64,000 nt of DNA, from NCBI GenBank assembly GCA_032821775.1, contig JAVLRN010000008.1, positions 2,108,001 through 2,172,000 of the forward strand, written 5' to 3'. The DNA comes from Sanguinoderma infundibulare. Lineage: Eukaryota; Basidiomycota; Agaricomycetes; Polyporales; Polyporaceae. Both the position numbers and the translations under genes were made by a program. The notes under the pieces were generated by a model. It saw only the letters and a program-made list of their open reading frames with translations, ran no database searches and had not been told where the DNA came from. Shown here piece by piece: positions 45,432 to 56,854 of this stretch. Each line of letters starts with the position of its first letter. Positions within the stretch are counted from its first letter, which is position 1.

Positions 45432-46472
45432 ATGGCTCCCCAGAACGTGATCATCGAACGAGTCGAGCACCCGACTGGTATGTGGTCTCTCCAGCCCATC
45501 TCGCTGGGCCGTCGCTGAAAGTGCATTAACAGAACGACTGGCTGATGAGGCGAGCGAAATCCTCGGCGTATTGATGAGAGCAGGTTAGTTCAATCCTCCG
45601 CACTATTGTCGCCACACATTAAAACCAGTGTCACAGACCCATGCGCGCTCTCCCTTACCGGAGGTGATCTCGACCTCGTTCCCGACTTCGGGAGCGTCAT
45701 GATCCGCTCCCTCACTTTGTGCCCTGGGGTGTCGCACATGTGGACCGCGAGAGACGAGACGGGCGCGCTCGTGGGCTACACCATCTTCAGTCTTCCGGGT
45801 CAGCTCATGTGCTCGACGTGCGTCTGCTCCTTTCTGCACCGTTATGTCTCATTTCTCACGGAATGCGCTCGCGCAGGGACGAGCAGAGGGAGAAGGGACG
45901 CCTCATGGAATATATGGGCAAGCTGCCACCCCAGGCGCAACAGTATTACGCGGAGACGGTGAGTGTTGCGCGTATCTGCAGCAGGAATGCTTCTCACATA
46001 CGAGTGGCGCAGATGGGAGGAGCAGTCCCAAAGGCGAACGACGAAGCGTTCGGTATCGAGGGCGCGGAACGCAACACATACTGGTGCAACGTCGCCATGG
46101 TCCGAGCCGACTACCAGGGCAAGGGCGTCGCAAAGGCGATGTTTGAACTCGCTTACAAGGAGGTATGAAACCAGTCCTCTTCGCCTGCGCTGCAGTCGAT
46201 GCTGATGTGCACCGTTCGAATCCCACAGGCGGCGAAGACTGGGGCAACGGTGGCGTTGACGACAACGAACATCCGCAACGTAAGTTTAGGCTTGAGTCAC
46301 AGCCTCTGTTCTATATTCGTCGTGAATGACCGAGCAATGTCTTTGCGCCCAGGTGCCAATCTACGAGAAGATCGGACTGAAGCTGTACGGCGAGAAGAAG
46401 TTCCCGTCGCCGTGGGCAGATTGGACGCTCTGGTTTTTCGCAAAGGAGACCAAGGAGGACTCTGTAGCTTAG
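45432..46472 (+). CDS. GNAT-family N-acetyltransferase 1
   Basis: The start at 45432 gives MAPQNVIIERVEHPTG. Six or seven short exons follow, including ERLADEASEILGVLMRA, DLDLVPDFGSVMIRSLTL, ETGALVGYTIFSLPGQL, REKGRLMEYMGKLPPQAQ, NTYWCNVAMVRADYQGKG and VPIYEKIGLKLYGEK, ending KETKEDSVA. YQGKGVAKAMFELAY is the acetyl-CoA-binding motif A (Q-x-x-G-x-G/A). The preceding hydrophobic strand and the YEKIGLK motif B-like end complete the fold. The acceptor substrate is unknown. A decayed copy of its first two exons lies near 61780-61905. Confidence 0.72.
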
Positions 46473-47379
46473 CGTGCCTGACAATTCGTCATCATCGACA
46501 AAGCATATCGCAACAGAACAGTACCCAATGAATTCATTGCATCCGCAAAGCGATGTTACAGGTTCATCCTAATCGGCATCCACATTGCAAAGGGTCTCAG
46601 AAGCGGAGGAAGGGGAGCTTCCGTGAAAAGTACTGCGTCCTGCTTGCCCGAACCAAGCTGAAGAGGCTGAGGGTCAGCTCGCCGGGCATACATGATGCGC
46701 GGTCGCAGATTCTATCATCCGCTTGCTCAGTTACATACGCCCTCCGCAGCGTTGGTCCAGACTCTCTTCCTCTGGGCTCACGCTGCTGCGAGCGGTGGTG
46801 GACGCGACGCGGTTGAAAAAATGTGTGGCGGATCTTGCCAAAGCCATGAACATGCGTGTGCGGGGGCCTCGGAGATGCTCGCTTGCACTCACAAGGGTAC
46901 TGCAATTCTAATCCTATCGCTAGCGAATGCTGCGGTACTTACGAAACGTCTGCCGAGGCCTTCGCACGCGTCAGGTCGACAAAATTCTGTGCGGCATGCC
47001 CGCGCGCTGACGTCGATGAGTCGATGATGGCCGCTCGCGTTGACTAGAATAGGGGAATGTTAATGTGTAACTTTCTCACCGTAAAATGTGGCTCACATTT
47101 GACGTCCTACGTTGCGAGAAAAGTTGCGTAGTCGTGATACAACACGAGCGGGGGCAAACTTGAACGTGATGAGAGCTTCAAGCGCTTGGTGGCTATCCAC
47201 CGCTTTAGGGCAGGCACTCTAGCTATTGCGATCATTAGAAACAAGTTGTAAAGGGGCGCTTTCTCCGATCAATGGTGATAACAATTCAAACCTTTCTCCG
47301 CTCCCCCACCCATATACTGAATCCGTGACTTCGTGTGCACAGGATGCCCGCCTTTGTCCGTCAATCCCGCGCATATACC
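46473..47379. other. Intergenic region
   Basis: No exon is supported. The missing N-terminal exon of the STE24-like relic downstream is not found here. Confidence 0.35.
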
Positions 47380-48560
47380 CTCTCGAAAGCACATATATCC
47401 TGACCTTCGATCTTTTCGACAGATCGTCCAATCGATGATCGCGTTCGCACTCACACTCTTCTTCGTTTCCTCCCTGCTCTCCCTACCAGTCGCCGCGTAC
47501 CAAACATTCAGTCCTCGATGAGAAGCACGGGTTCAACAAGACGACACCTCCACTGTTCATCACGGATCTGGCTAAGTCCTGGGCGGTCGCCTTCGTCACC
47601 GGCGCTAAGTTCCTCGCCTGGTTCCCGTCGATCTTTGATGGGTGGACGACCGCTTCGTTACATGGCTCATGGCATCCTAGTGCGTTTCTTTGTACCTGTT
47701 GTAATAATCCGAGCTGGTATATTCACCTCGCGGGGCTGGACAGACTGATGCCCCAGTTGTCGATGGTAGTCCTCTACCCGTTGGTCATCCAGCCGTTGTT
47801 CAACAAGCGCTCGCCGCTCCCTGCGGGTGACCTCTACAGCCGCATCGAGGCCCTCACAAACAAGCTCAAGTTCGCGCCAGTACGAGATTGATGGTTCGAA
47901 GCGGTCGTCGCACTCGAATCCGTACTTCTTTGCGCTTCCTTGGGTGCGTCAGAGCCAAGTGTTTGACTCCGGGATATGTGGCTGATGCGATTGGGCTTCA
48001 GAGCAAGCACATCATCATCTTTGACACGCTCATCAAGCAGAGCAAGTCCGAGGAGGTCGGGGCGGTACTCGGTGTGCCCTCTTCCCGTCTGTTATCTTCC
48101 CACTCGTGTCACTGACGGAACGCATATGCAGCGCACGAACTGGGCCACTGGTACTATATGCACCGGACCAAGCTCCTTTCGGTCTCACAAGTTCACATCT
48201 TCACCATCTTCGTGCTCTTCCCTACCTTCCTGACCGCGCCGCCACTCCTCCACGCGTTCGACTTCTCGCCCGCGATCGCTGCGAAGTCCCCGACGATCGT
48301 CGCGTTCCTGCTCTACCAGGTATGTTTCGTCCCCGAGGGCTCACGACGATGCTGAACTAAATATGGGCGCATAGATATTGCTGACGCCGATGGAGGCGGT
48401 GGGGGGATCGCGATGAACGCGGTGAGCCGCAGGTTCGAGCACGAGGCGGACCGGCTCGCGTGCAAGCTGCAGAACAAGTGGGTTGATGAGCATAGTGGAC
48501 ATGAGCGACGAGGCCAACCCTCACTCGTTCGAGTTCAACCCCTCCTGAATCCTGAGCACA
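47380..48560 (+). pseudogene. STE24/M48 CaaX-protease-like gene, copy c, frameshifted but with zinc motif
   Basis: Readable segments in order are MIAFALTLFFVSSLLSLPV, VLDEKHGFNKTTPPLFITD, LSMVVLYPLVIQPLFNKRS, LPAGDLYSRIEALTNKLKF, YEIDGSKRSSHSNPYFF and IIIFDTLIKQS. An intron (about 48073-48133) then leads to AHELGHWYYMHRTKLLSVS. Last come FDFSPAIAAKSPTIVAFLL and MNAVSRRFEHEADRLACKL. HELGH is the HExxH zinc site, and EHEAD supplies the third ligand Glu. Frameshifts occur near 47511 (one extra A before gtcctcgatgag), near 47640, near 47880 and near 48408. The N-terminal exon is missing. Known STE24 enzymes cleave prenylated peptides at the ER; this copy is broken. Confidence 0.65.
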
Positions 48561-49050
48561 CAGGAACGCACATCATGCCGTCATCCCCGGGACCACAGCT
48601 GAGCCGACGGTGGCCTTCGACTGACACTCGGCGACAGGCTTGGCCGTATCCGCCGATGGAGTGACGGGCATCCGCTCGACGACTGGTGCGCCTGGATCGC
48701 ATTCATGGGGCGCAGTCTTCGCAGAGGAGGGACAGGCGTGCGCAGACCCAAGCCGCCGCCTCGTCTGTCGAAATCGATTGGTCTGCCTCCAACTGGGATG
48801 GGCGACGGCACACGACGACGGATGGTCACCCGGGACAGGTGAGGCGAGTTTCGCGTGTGCATCGGGCGCATGAGCATAGGAATTTGCTGATGTTCTGTGC
48901 AGACATTCGTTCGAATACGATTATAGCGAGTACGTCCTCCGGCGACTGAAGCCCGTGCTGGAAGTTGAACTTAAGGGAGGCGATCGCGGGCAAGCTCGGA
49001 CATGCCCGCCGCTGGACGATTCGGGTAGTCTATTACGAGATGTCCTTCCT
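48561..49050 (+). pseudogene. Tail fragment of unknown gene, homologous to 27640-28010
   Basis: Readable pieces are HPLDDWCAWIAFMG-like, EIDWSASNWDGRRHTTTDG and, after a possible intron, HSFEYDYSEYVLRRLKPVL. They are in different frames. The same family occurs on the minus strand near 27.6-28.0 kb. The product is unknown. Confidence 0.35.
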
Positions 49051-49079
49051 GATGCTACGAATCCATGCAAAATATGTTC

Positions 49080-50388
49080 CTAGTTGCGCCATTCCGCCAT
49101 CTCACGATGTTGTCGAGCATTCTCCCTCGGTCCCGTCCTCCCAACTATCCCATCTATGAAGTTTATCCCAGTGACGACTCGCTCTTCCATTGACGCGAAA
49201 AATCCCGGCAGCGACCCGGTTTGGGAACCAGCTGGAAAGCTGAGCGAGTGGATGGTGGATGGCGATGAAAGAGTCGAAGCTCCGGGGCGATCCGCTTGCT
49301 GTAGGTTCAGAAGGAAATGACAAACTAGCAAGGAGGGCATCCTGCGAAGGGGGGCCATTAACACGGTGAGGGAACAGGAGAGAACTTAAGGTGGTTGACG
49401 TACGCATTGAAAAAGGTTTCGCCAAAGGATCCGGCAACACCGCCCTGTCCTGGCTATGAAATCACACTTAGGACTTCTGGACATTGGGTGTCCGATTAAC
49501 ATGGGAATGCATACCACGAAGGAGATTATCGTGTCGAAAATACCCATAGACATCATGGTGCTAATGGTGCGGCATGGCATAAGCATACGATTGTCATTGA
49601 GAGGACGGACCAAAGTGCCCACATGAAGTGGATGCTCCCTACATCTCAAATGAGTGAACCGGGGTCAGACTCGTTACAAGTCGTATAATTACATACCGTT
49701 GTACAACATGACATGGGCGATTGACCGCCCTCTTAAAACCCCTCCCTGCATTCTAACAGCTGTGTATGTATTATGCCATGTGACGAGCACCACGAGGAGA
49801 TCTCCAGCCATTTGTGACACAGAATGTACTGGCCACGCCAACTATAGTCACAACGAGATATCGTCCAGGTTAGTTTTCGTTCTGGGGACCATCGAATGCG
49901 GTATGCTCACTCCTAAGCAAGGACGGTGAATGGAATTGTTCAACATGAACAAACTCGGAGGTCTCACCTATCATTCCATACTTGCGGTACGGGATTTTTG
50001 GACGACCCAGTACCGCAATTGAATGGACTAGGCAGTTCTAACGAGGGGGGGATAGCATTGATAACCTATGTCATGGTGACGAGTTAGGCCAGCGCACCTC
50101 GAATTCATGATAATGACAGGACGCACACACCTCCATGACGAATGTAGGGACATTGAGGATGAACGTAAGGATTGTCATAGATTTGTTTTCTCCGGACAGG
50201 GCGTAAACGCGAATGCTGAGAAAACTGAGACCGACTCCATCAGAAACTTGTGCGAGAGGAGGCAAAATCAACGGAACTTACTCCCAGCGGTCATCCTGGA
50301 CACCATCGCTATTATACATTGTGCCCACATGTTAGCCCGACACCTGCAGGTCACGTTCAGTCTGCATCCCGAAATACGATGGATCACG
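49080..50388 (-). pseudogene. 3' half of a split DUF6533-type gene (copy 3)
   Basis: On the minus strand the exons run CRANMWAQCIIAMVSRMTAG, IRVYALSGENKSMTILTF, AGDLLVVLVTWHNTYTAV and VCHFLLNLQQADRPGA, ending HREMAEWRN. They match the C-terminal two thirds of the intact copies. The N-terminal exons with the DUF6533 signature are absent here. They are found in the right order and strand at 54311-54768, about 3.9 kb upstream. The tail has also lost about 35 residues compared with the other copies. Homology to the interrupted intron starts at about 50388. Confidence 0.65.
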
Positions 50389-51106
50389 AGCCCTCCCTGG
50401 AATCGGGCCGATCCCCATCGGAAGCGAAGCCCAGTGGGTCGTAGTCGCTCAGCACCCTCTTCATGGAGGGGCGCGTGTCGTGATCGAGCGTCCACGAGCT
50501 CGAAGATGCAAGACTTGAAGAGGACCGTAGTGGATGTTGGCTTGTGCTCCGGCTTCTCGAAGACCAGAAGCTGTCTCCGCCAACGCAAATGTTGCCGTCC
50601 ACTGTCCTCGAACGGCTATGGGGACCAGAGACGGTCTCGACATGCCATGGATCGTGATCGGTTCTGCCTCGCCTCGTCAATCCGTCTGAACCCCGGCGTC
50701 GTTTGGAGGGTGTTGTGTCGTTGCGCCTCACGGCAGATGAGAAGGATGATTCCGAGCGTCCTGCCTGGGGATTGCTGCCCCAGATCTGGGTGAGGTCCCC
50801 TTCGGCATTGGGGTCCGCGTCGATGTCTCGGTGTCGGAGGCGAGCGGACATCGACCAACGAGGCGCGGTAGGGAAGCGGTCAGTGGAAGAAAAGGAGCCA
50901 GGTTTGAAGCGCAAGGGGTATAGTTGAGATGGTAGCAGACACCGACACGCTCTCACTCTTCTCTCAGACTCCCCCCCAGCGTCTAGACTCTGTCCTCTGG
51001 ACCTTGGCGCTCTCCATCTCCGCGCCTTGGCTTCCACTCTCGCTCTAGCCATCCCACCTTGCATCCCACCCGCATCTATGTTTGCCCTCCCAGCCATCAT
51101 TTTCAT
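50384..51106 (-). other. Ser/Arg-rich open frame in the inserted segment, cut at the junction
   Basis: An open frame of 240 codons (MKMMAGRANIDAGGMQ to DRPDSREGS) ends with a stop formed by flanking DNA at the insertion junction. The C-terminal part (PSMKRVLSDYDPLGFASDG) looks protein-like; the rest is low-complexity. It may be a gene truncated by the breakpoint or a chance frame. Confidence 0.3.
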
Positions 51107-51765
51107 CTATCTCCAACAGCAAAAACTATGATCCATACGTCTTTCTCTGTGTATAATGTCGAATGGCGAGCACCTGCACGCATGCGAAAGGCCGTCATGT
51201 TCTCGTCGTCATCTTCCACCATCAACCCAGAGTGTACGTATTCCCTGTGTAACGTAAATAAATGCATTGGTATTCGGTCACGATGGTATAAACAATCTGA
51301 ATACAGATGAGGAAATACGGAGTAATTGGAACCGGGTGATGGCTTGGCTGGCGCACTACAGACGATGATGACTCGAAGCCGGAACAGACAGATAGAGAGA
51401 TTCCGAGAGATACACAGACCTAGAGACCAAGACATCCGCACTTGGGAGGAGGGTGAACAAGACCTTCATAAACCAAGGAAACTAAAATCAGACACCAGAC
51501 GATAGAAATAGCGAGACCAGAGATACGACGATTCCGAGATATGCGGACGACGTTAAAACCCAGACCGAGACCAGAGGAAACCAGAGACCGAGATCGCCAG
51601 ATGAGACAGAAACAGAGCCAGATGATAATAGATGAGAAGACGATGAAGATCTGATTCGAAGCAAGTCGGACGCGTACGGGTGTCGCTAGAAGGAGCAACA
51701 TGGGGATGTCGCAAGGCGGACGGGGTCGGATGGTTCAGTTGGCACCAGAAGCCGCCTTCCGCTTC
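51107..51765. other. Intergenic, purine-rich stretch
   Basis: The 51420-51700 part is rich in gagacc/agacc motifs. No exon is supported. It should include the 3' end of the kinase-like gene. Confidence 0.35.
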
Positions 51766-53742
51766 TCAGCGCGACGACGGGTCAGCTTGAAGCATCGTTT
51801 CACTGCGCCCGTGACCTTCTTCGTCCACGGCTTCAAAAAGGAAGAACCGCGAGTCGTTGAAGTCGGTTGAGGTACTGTGTGCGGAGACCGTCGAGCCAAC
51901 CATGGTCACAGAGGAGTCCGACGTGGGAGAGGAAGCCGCCGCGGCCGACTCGGAGGAGCTGAGCGTGCCTCCGGGGGTCAAGGCCACAGATGAGGGTGCG
52001 TATGCGAAGTACGGGTGTGGCGCGTCGCCGCCGGGGTAGACCTTCCCAAGATCCATGTTCCTGATCTTCTCGGGTATACGAACGCAGTCTACAAAATTCA
52101 CGGTCGGAGATCGGGATTCCTTGGGTTTGACATCATCCCAGTTACTAGCGCCCATGTCCGGTGAGCGCAGAACAGAGGAGAGGATGTGAGGCACATACAT
52201 ATCACCAAACCATGGGTGATTCTTGACTTCACCCAATCCCGCACGTAGATTGGGATCCCTCTCCAACAGCTGCGCGGAAGGAGTCAGTCAGTGAATCTCC
52301 AGAACAACGCCCGTGGGGCACATACCCTAGCAAGGAGCTGCTGAACCTCCTGGCTCAAAGAGGGGTCTACTACGAGTGGTGCTTTGTGCCGTAGCCCAAA
52401 CGGCAACTTTCGAGAAACAGGTGTCAGCGAGAGAAGGATACGACATCGAGATCGACGTACCGTGCCATGAAGCAACTCGAACAAGATGATGCCGACCGAC
52501 CAGATATCCGCAGGATATGAATAGCCGTCGCTGCTCTGGCCCGACATCTCCGGCGCCCGGTAGCTCGGCATTCTAGCAAAGCCCGTCATCATGTTCCCGC
52601 CCCCAACTTCACGCCTACGGTCGCCTTCGGCCTCCGGGAGCTCCGAATCATGGACGCCGGCGACGAGCCACGGCTGCTCTTTGACTGGGAGTCCGCAAGC
52701 ATGAGCCAGGCCGAAGCCGGCGAGGATAAGGTCCCCTGAGCTATTGACGAGAATCTTTTCGGGCCTGAGGTTTCGGTGCAAGACGCGCTTCCCGTGCAGA
52801 TTCTCCAAAGCAACGACCTGGCAGAGGTAGAGTCTCAGTGTAGGCAACGGCGGCAATGATGTAGAGGATGCACGCACAATCTGGGCAATGTACGAGCGGG
52901 CTTTAGCCTCCGAGAAGGACCCTGATATATCCATTCTGGACCTAAGGCTGCGGTGGTGTAATGGCTGATAAGGATGTCAGCCTCGGGGAACAAGGATCGT
53001 CGATGAGAAGCGAGCACTCACAGTGACCACAAAGAAGTTCATCGTACTCTCGAAAGCGGCTCGCATGTCGACGACGAAGGGGCTGCCCTTCACGGTCATC
53101 ATCGCGTGCTGCGACATGAATACCTGGGCAAAGTCCGCTTTGGAAAGCGCTTCCTTGCGGATGACCTTGACCTCGTACAGCTTTCTATCGCGGCGGTCAA
53201 TGGCGGCGAGCACGTCGCACTCCAAACCTTCGCTGATGGTGCGATAGAAAACGTAGTCACTGGGGCTGGGCTGGGGATGGACGTCGAAGACGGAGGCGGC
53301 GAATCCAGTGGTCGATGGCGGGAGGGTGTCGTCGACCGTGGGTGCGACATCGGGGATGCGTTCTCCGTTGTTGGGACGTGGTGACACTGCGGCCTCGGGC
53401 GACGCGTGTGTCGGAACGGGTGTGTCGGAGCTGAAGTGACTCGCAGGGTCGACGTCGCCGACAACCGGGGTCCCGGCATCCTAGTTGAGACGGTAAGGGT
53501 CCAATCATCGGTAGGAATAAGAAGAAAATATGGCGCACTGCCTGAAGATGCGGGGAAAGGTCTTGCACTTGAACCTGCCTGGTGAAGTCCTCGGGGACGG
53601 CGAGCTCTCCGGGTGGCGAAGCGCGCCGTTCCTTCCTGAAGGAGAACTTGCCGCGGAACTTCCGCGCGAGCGGTCCTGGCTTGGTCGCGTTGTCCTTGGG
53701 AGTGTCCTTGTGAGACCAAGGGAGCGCCTTGAACAGCGGCAT
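51766..53742 (-). CDS. Protein kinase-like protein, predicted pseudokinase
   Basis: The start at 53742 gives MPLFKALPWSHKDTPKD. Exons join through introns near 53545-53480, 53025-52935, about 52840, 52465-52405 and 52325-52270. The kinase fold reads FYRTISEGLECDVLAAIDRR (Gly-loop region), YEVKVIRKEAL (the VAIK Lys is kept), LHGKRVLHRNLRPEKIL, LILAGFGLAHA, PSYRAPEMSGQ and DIWSVGIILFELLHG. The catalytic Asp of HRD is Asn (HRN), and the Asp of DFG is replaced (GFG). APE is intact, as is the following DIWSVG. Loss of both Asp residues predicts a pseudokinase or a very weak kinase. The C-terminal tail is Ser-rich and ends MLQADPSSR. The gene lies inside DNA that interrupts a DUF6533 gene. Confidence 0.72.
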
Positions 53743-54155
53743 GGTGACAATAAACAAGGCGTGGAGGGACGGACGACAAGGGGCGGCGGGATGATGGACA
53801 AGGACTGAAGGGACTATAGACAAGGACCGGAGGGGTGAACGACAAGGACTGGAGGGATGGACGACGGGGAAGGTGGTGGCCGGGAAGGAAGCAAGGGAAT
53901 GAAGAGCAACTTGATGCGTTCACATAGATATAGGACAGACCTCCGGTTACTTTTCTGGGTCAGCCAAAGGGCTGACTGGAGCTTGAAGGCGGTCATTCAT
54001 TTGGCGGTCACGATCGAGACTGAGTGTGTCATGCATCTGGTAGTCTTGAGGATGAAGGTCTCAGTGAGAAAGTACCCTGACTGAGGAACAGAGAAAGCCT
54101 CACCTGTGCAAACCTCACCTGTGCAAACCTCAGTGTGGGTCTGGGCCGTGTTCTG

Positions 54156-54218
54156 TTGGAAGTTGGAAGTTGGAAGTTGGAAGTTGGAAGTTGGAAGTTG
54201 GAAGTTGGAAGTTGGAAG
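54156..54218. repeat. 7-bp microsatellite, nine perfect ttggaag units
   Basis: Sixty-three bases consist of nine identical units. A 17-bp direct duplication (aacctcacctgtgca type, about 54099-54131) lies just to the left. It is close to the right end of the 3.9-kb segment. Confidence 0.9.
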
Positions 54219-54315
54219 GAGAGTGGTCCGCAGCTCGTCTGCAGCGCTTCTGTTACCGTATGTGGAAAAGCGAGCCTGGGGATATGCTCATCGACTACGG
54301 ACGGTCAGGCAATTG

Positions 54316-54768
54316 ACGTACGCCTGAGAAATGTCAGCCAATGCCGAAACACTTCAGAATTTTACAGGACACGCACCGGATCTGACATAGGAAACATGGT
54401 TTGCAACATGAGAGCAGTTTGAACTATGATCGTGTAGCGGCTGAGGATATAGATCAGCATGGAGATGGTGGGTTTTCGGCCTCTGCGAAAATTCCAGAAG
54501 CACCGAATTTCTTCGTCGAAGTTAATAACCCAGTCATAGGCGACGAGTGCTAGAATGGTGCGGCATGCGTTAGTAAGCCCGAGGCTTCCGCAACATCACG
54601 GCCCCGCCATACCGAACACAAAGAAGCCGCAGTAGTTCCTTGTCAGCCTTGCAAGGAAAGAGCGTCCCGACAAGAGTGGATAGTCAGCATGAAGTAAATC
54701 CGACGATTGTTGAAAACTCACATAGAGCGTACGGCATTAGAAATGACTGACTGAGGTAGAGAAAACAT
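54316..54768 (-). pseudogene. 5' part of the split DUF6533-type gene
   Basis: The start at 54768 (MFSLPQSVISNAVRSM) is followed by a spliced exon with LALVAYDWVINFDEEIRCFW, GRKPTISMLIYILSRY and MLQTMFPMSDPV. It stops matching the paralogues at about 54316. The remaining exons are at 49080-50388. Confidence 0.65.
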
Positions 54769-55715
54769 GGTGGTGGCAATCATTGGGGAAGACAAGTAAC
54801 AGACGAGGGAGCGACTGTACCACGGTGCGACCGTATGTCTCCGACCTTTGTATGAGCTTGAAGACGCCTTTGTGCCAGTGCTTGAACCTGGATGTTCGGT
54901 CGTAATGCGAATACATGGCAACTCTGAACAAATCGACAATCGAGATGGCATCAGTCTTGGCAACGCGAACCCCTGTCCTAATCCGAGGAGTCAACACATG
55001 CTGATAAACGTTGTGCCCACAATTCAATTAGCATTGTCCCCACCCACATAGAGATGGGCGTCCGGATCATGTTCACATACGTGTTGATTAGCCGATACGA
55101 TGACTCATGGTTCAGGACTGCCACATCGCCTGCGCAGGGATCCTGAAGACAACTTGTGAATCAAGGCTGTACAGGAAGTTGACTATGTTCTGTAAATTTG
55201 ATGCGGTGCTCACCGGACTTTCATCTGCATCACCACGCCATCAGTGTCACGATCGCCGAGTCCAGCGGCAGCGAGACCATGTTGGTAGATATCAGGTGGT
55301 ACTGGGTAAGAACCCGCAGCGACACATCTGTAAGGGATCCCATCAAGGAATGAGTCACGGTTGTTCCGAGAGAAGCCTTGAGTCTATGAAGAGTGCACCT
55401 AGTATCCTAGACCGCTTGTGTTTGTCGGCGTTCAGTCGATGAGCTACTGGGAGTAGCCATAGGGAATGACGCGACGAGGAGCAAGAGCGGATATCGGAAG
55501 GACAACAGTCAGCGGCCCTGGAGGCAGCGGATGGCGCAGAATCACCAACGCTCGCAGCTTCGAGCCAACGGGCCGCCCTCGGGCCGAGCTCCGTTCGTGC
55601 CAGGTGTACCCGCACCCGGCGTTCGCTCCCAGAGTCCCGCTGTCGCTTGCTCCACTTTATACTGCATGTTTTGATTCTACTCTGGCTAGTGTCCATCTCT
55701 CATCATAAAATTCCT
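54769..55715. other. Intergenic region
   Basis: A minus-strand frame near 55230-55300 (STNMVSLPLDSAIVTLMAW) looks membrane-like and may be a fragment of another basidiomycete membrane protein. I cannot support a gene. Confidence 0.3.
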
Positions 55716-56760
55716 GAGCTTGGGGGTCGACGTAGTCTAATTCCCCCTCGCCTGGGCGGAAGTCCTGCCTGCAAGTCATCTCCTAGAGTCTCTCCTCTTC
55801 GAGTCCTACCTCTCATACGTATTTTCTCATTTTCTTTTGTCCGTGATCCCTTCCCATCTTTACCGAACGTGGGGCGGAGACACGACGGTGCTGAGGACCT
55901 TGAAGCTCATGAACACAATCTCTTCCTGCGCTCCGCCAGTTTCCGCTCGACTCCAAGACCGAGCCGCGTACTGATTCTTCGTCCTCTCCGGCCTGTACAA
56001 AGAGGCTGTCGACTCGCTTTTGCGCTCCGGACTTATTGCGTGGTCCTGGAAGGCCGCAGGATGGATTGTGGGCTTGGTTGGTTATGGGCCAGAATACGAG
56101 GTATGTGTCCATGTTTTGAGCGGACCTTTTTAGTTATGCGTGCCGCTTTGTGGGGCCTGCTGTAAAGTGTGGCGCGCCGCAAAGGCAGATTGCAGGGAGT
56201 CGAGGTGTTGCGACCCCACAGGTTTTACCACCACATGAGCCTTCTGTAGGTCCGCGGACAGTCGCTTGCCATTGTGTTAAACAAACCAGCGGCGCGCGAG
56301 AGCATTCATCTGTGTTCTGTTGAGCTACATACAGTGTGGGTCCTAGAGACTCAAGCTCGCGCATCGTGTTCATGCGCACGACCTCCACAGTTTGATGGGA
56401 CGCTCTTCTCTGGCGACCTTCTGCCGGCTTTCCGCGCACCGATTGTACGCGCACCTTGACAGATCAATCCTACACACATACCCACTCGAACGTGCATATA
56501 TCCTAATGTTTTCCCTTTTCTGTAGATCGTTCCTCTCCGCTGTCGCTACTGGTCGGCAAGCATCAAACGTTCATCCTCGAGGAGAAACACGGCTTCACAA
56601 GACGACCCCGCAGCTCTTCATTACGGATGTCCTCAAATCCTGGGCGTCGTTCGTTCTATGGCTGATCCTGTGCGTCCCTCCGTGCTTGTCGTGATAATCA
56701 GAACGCATATACTCACTTCGTGTGGCTGGACAGGCTCGCATAGTCATCTGCCATATGACT
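55716..56760 (+). pseudogene. STE24-like relic, copy d (N-terminal part only)
   Basis: Readable pieces are a FESYLSY-type segment near 55800, LSGLYKEAVDSLL, SWKAAGWIVGLVGYGPEYE near 56080, and after about 350 bp a segment with EEKHGF-like reading and KTTPQLFITDVLKSWASF near 56600. Frames change several times, and no zinc motif or C-terminal part follows. The next gene starts about 95 bp downstream. Confidence 0.5.
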
Positions 56761-56854
56761 CATCGGGAACGAGCGCAGCTGGCCTGCCCGCGTCTATGAT
56801 ATAGACTCTTCAGCAAACTTCCCATCGTCTTCAGCTCACCGCTACTCACGAGCG

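Larger units (their letters stand above)
50389..54315. other. 3.9-kb segment interrupting a DUF6533 gene
   Basis: The minus-strand DUF6533 gene is colinear with its paralogues up to 54316 and resumes at 50388, at the same intron position (just before the CRVN-type exon). The left flank ends ggatcacg and the right flank begins acgtacgcc. Together they rebuild the intron seen in the full-length copy at 58781-60581, with a 3-bp overlap (acg). The segment contains the pseudokinase gene, the Ser/Arg-rich frame and a 7-bp minisatellite. No terminal inverted repeats are evident. Confidence 0.6.
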
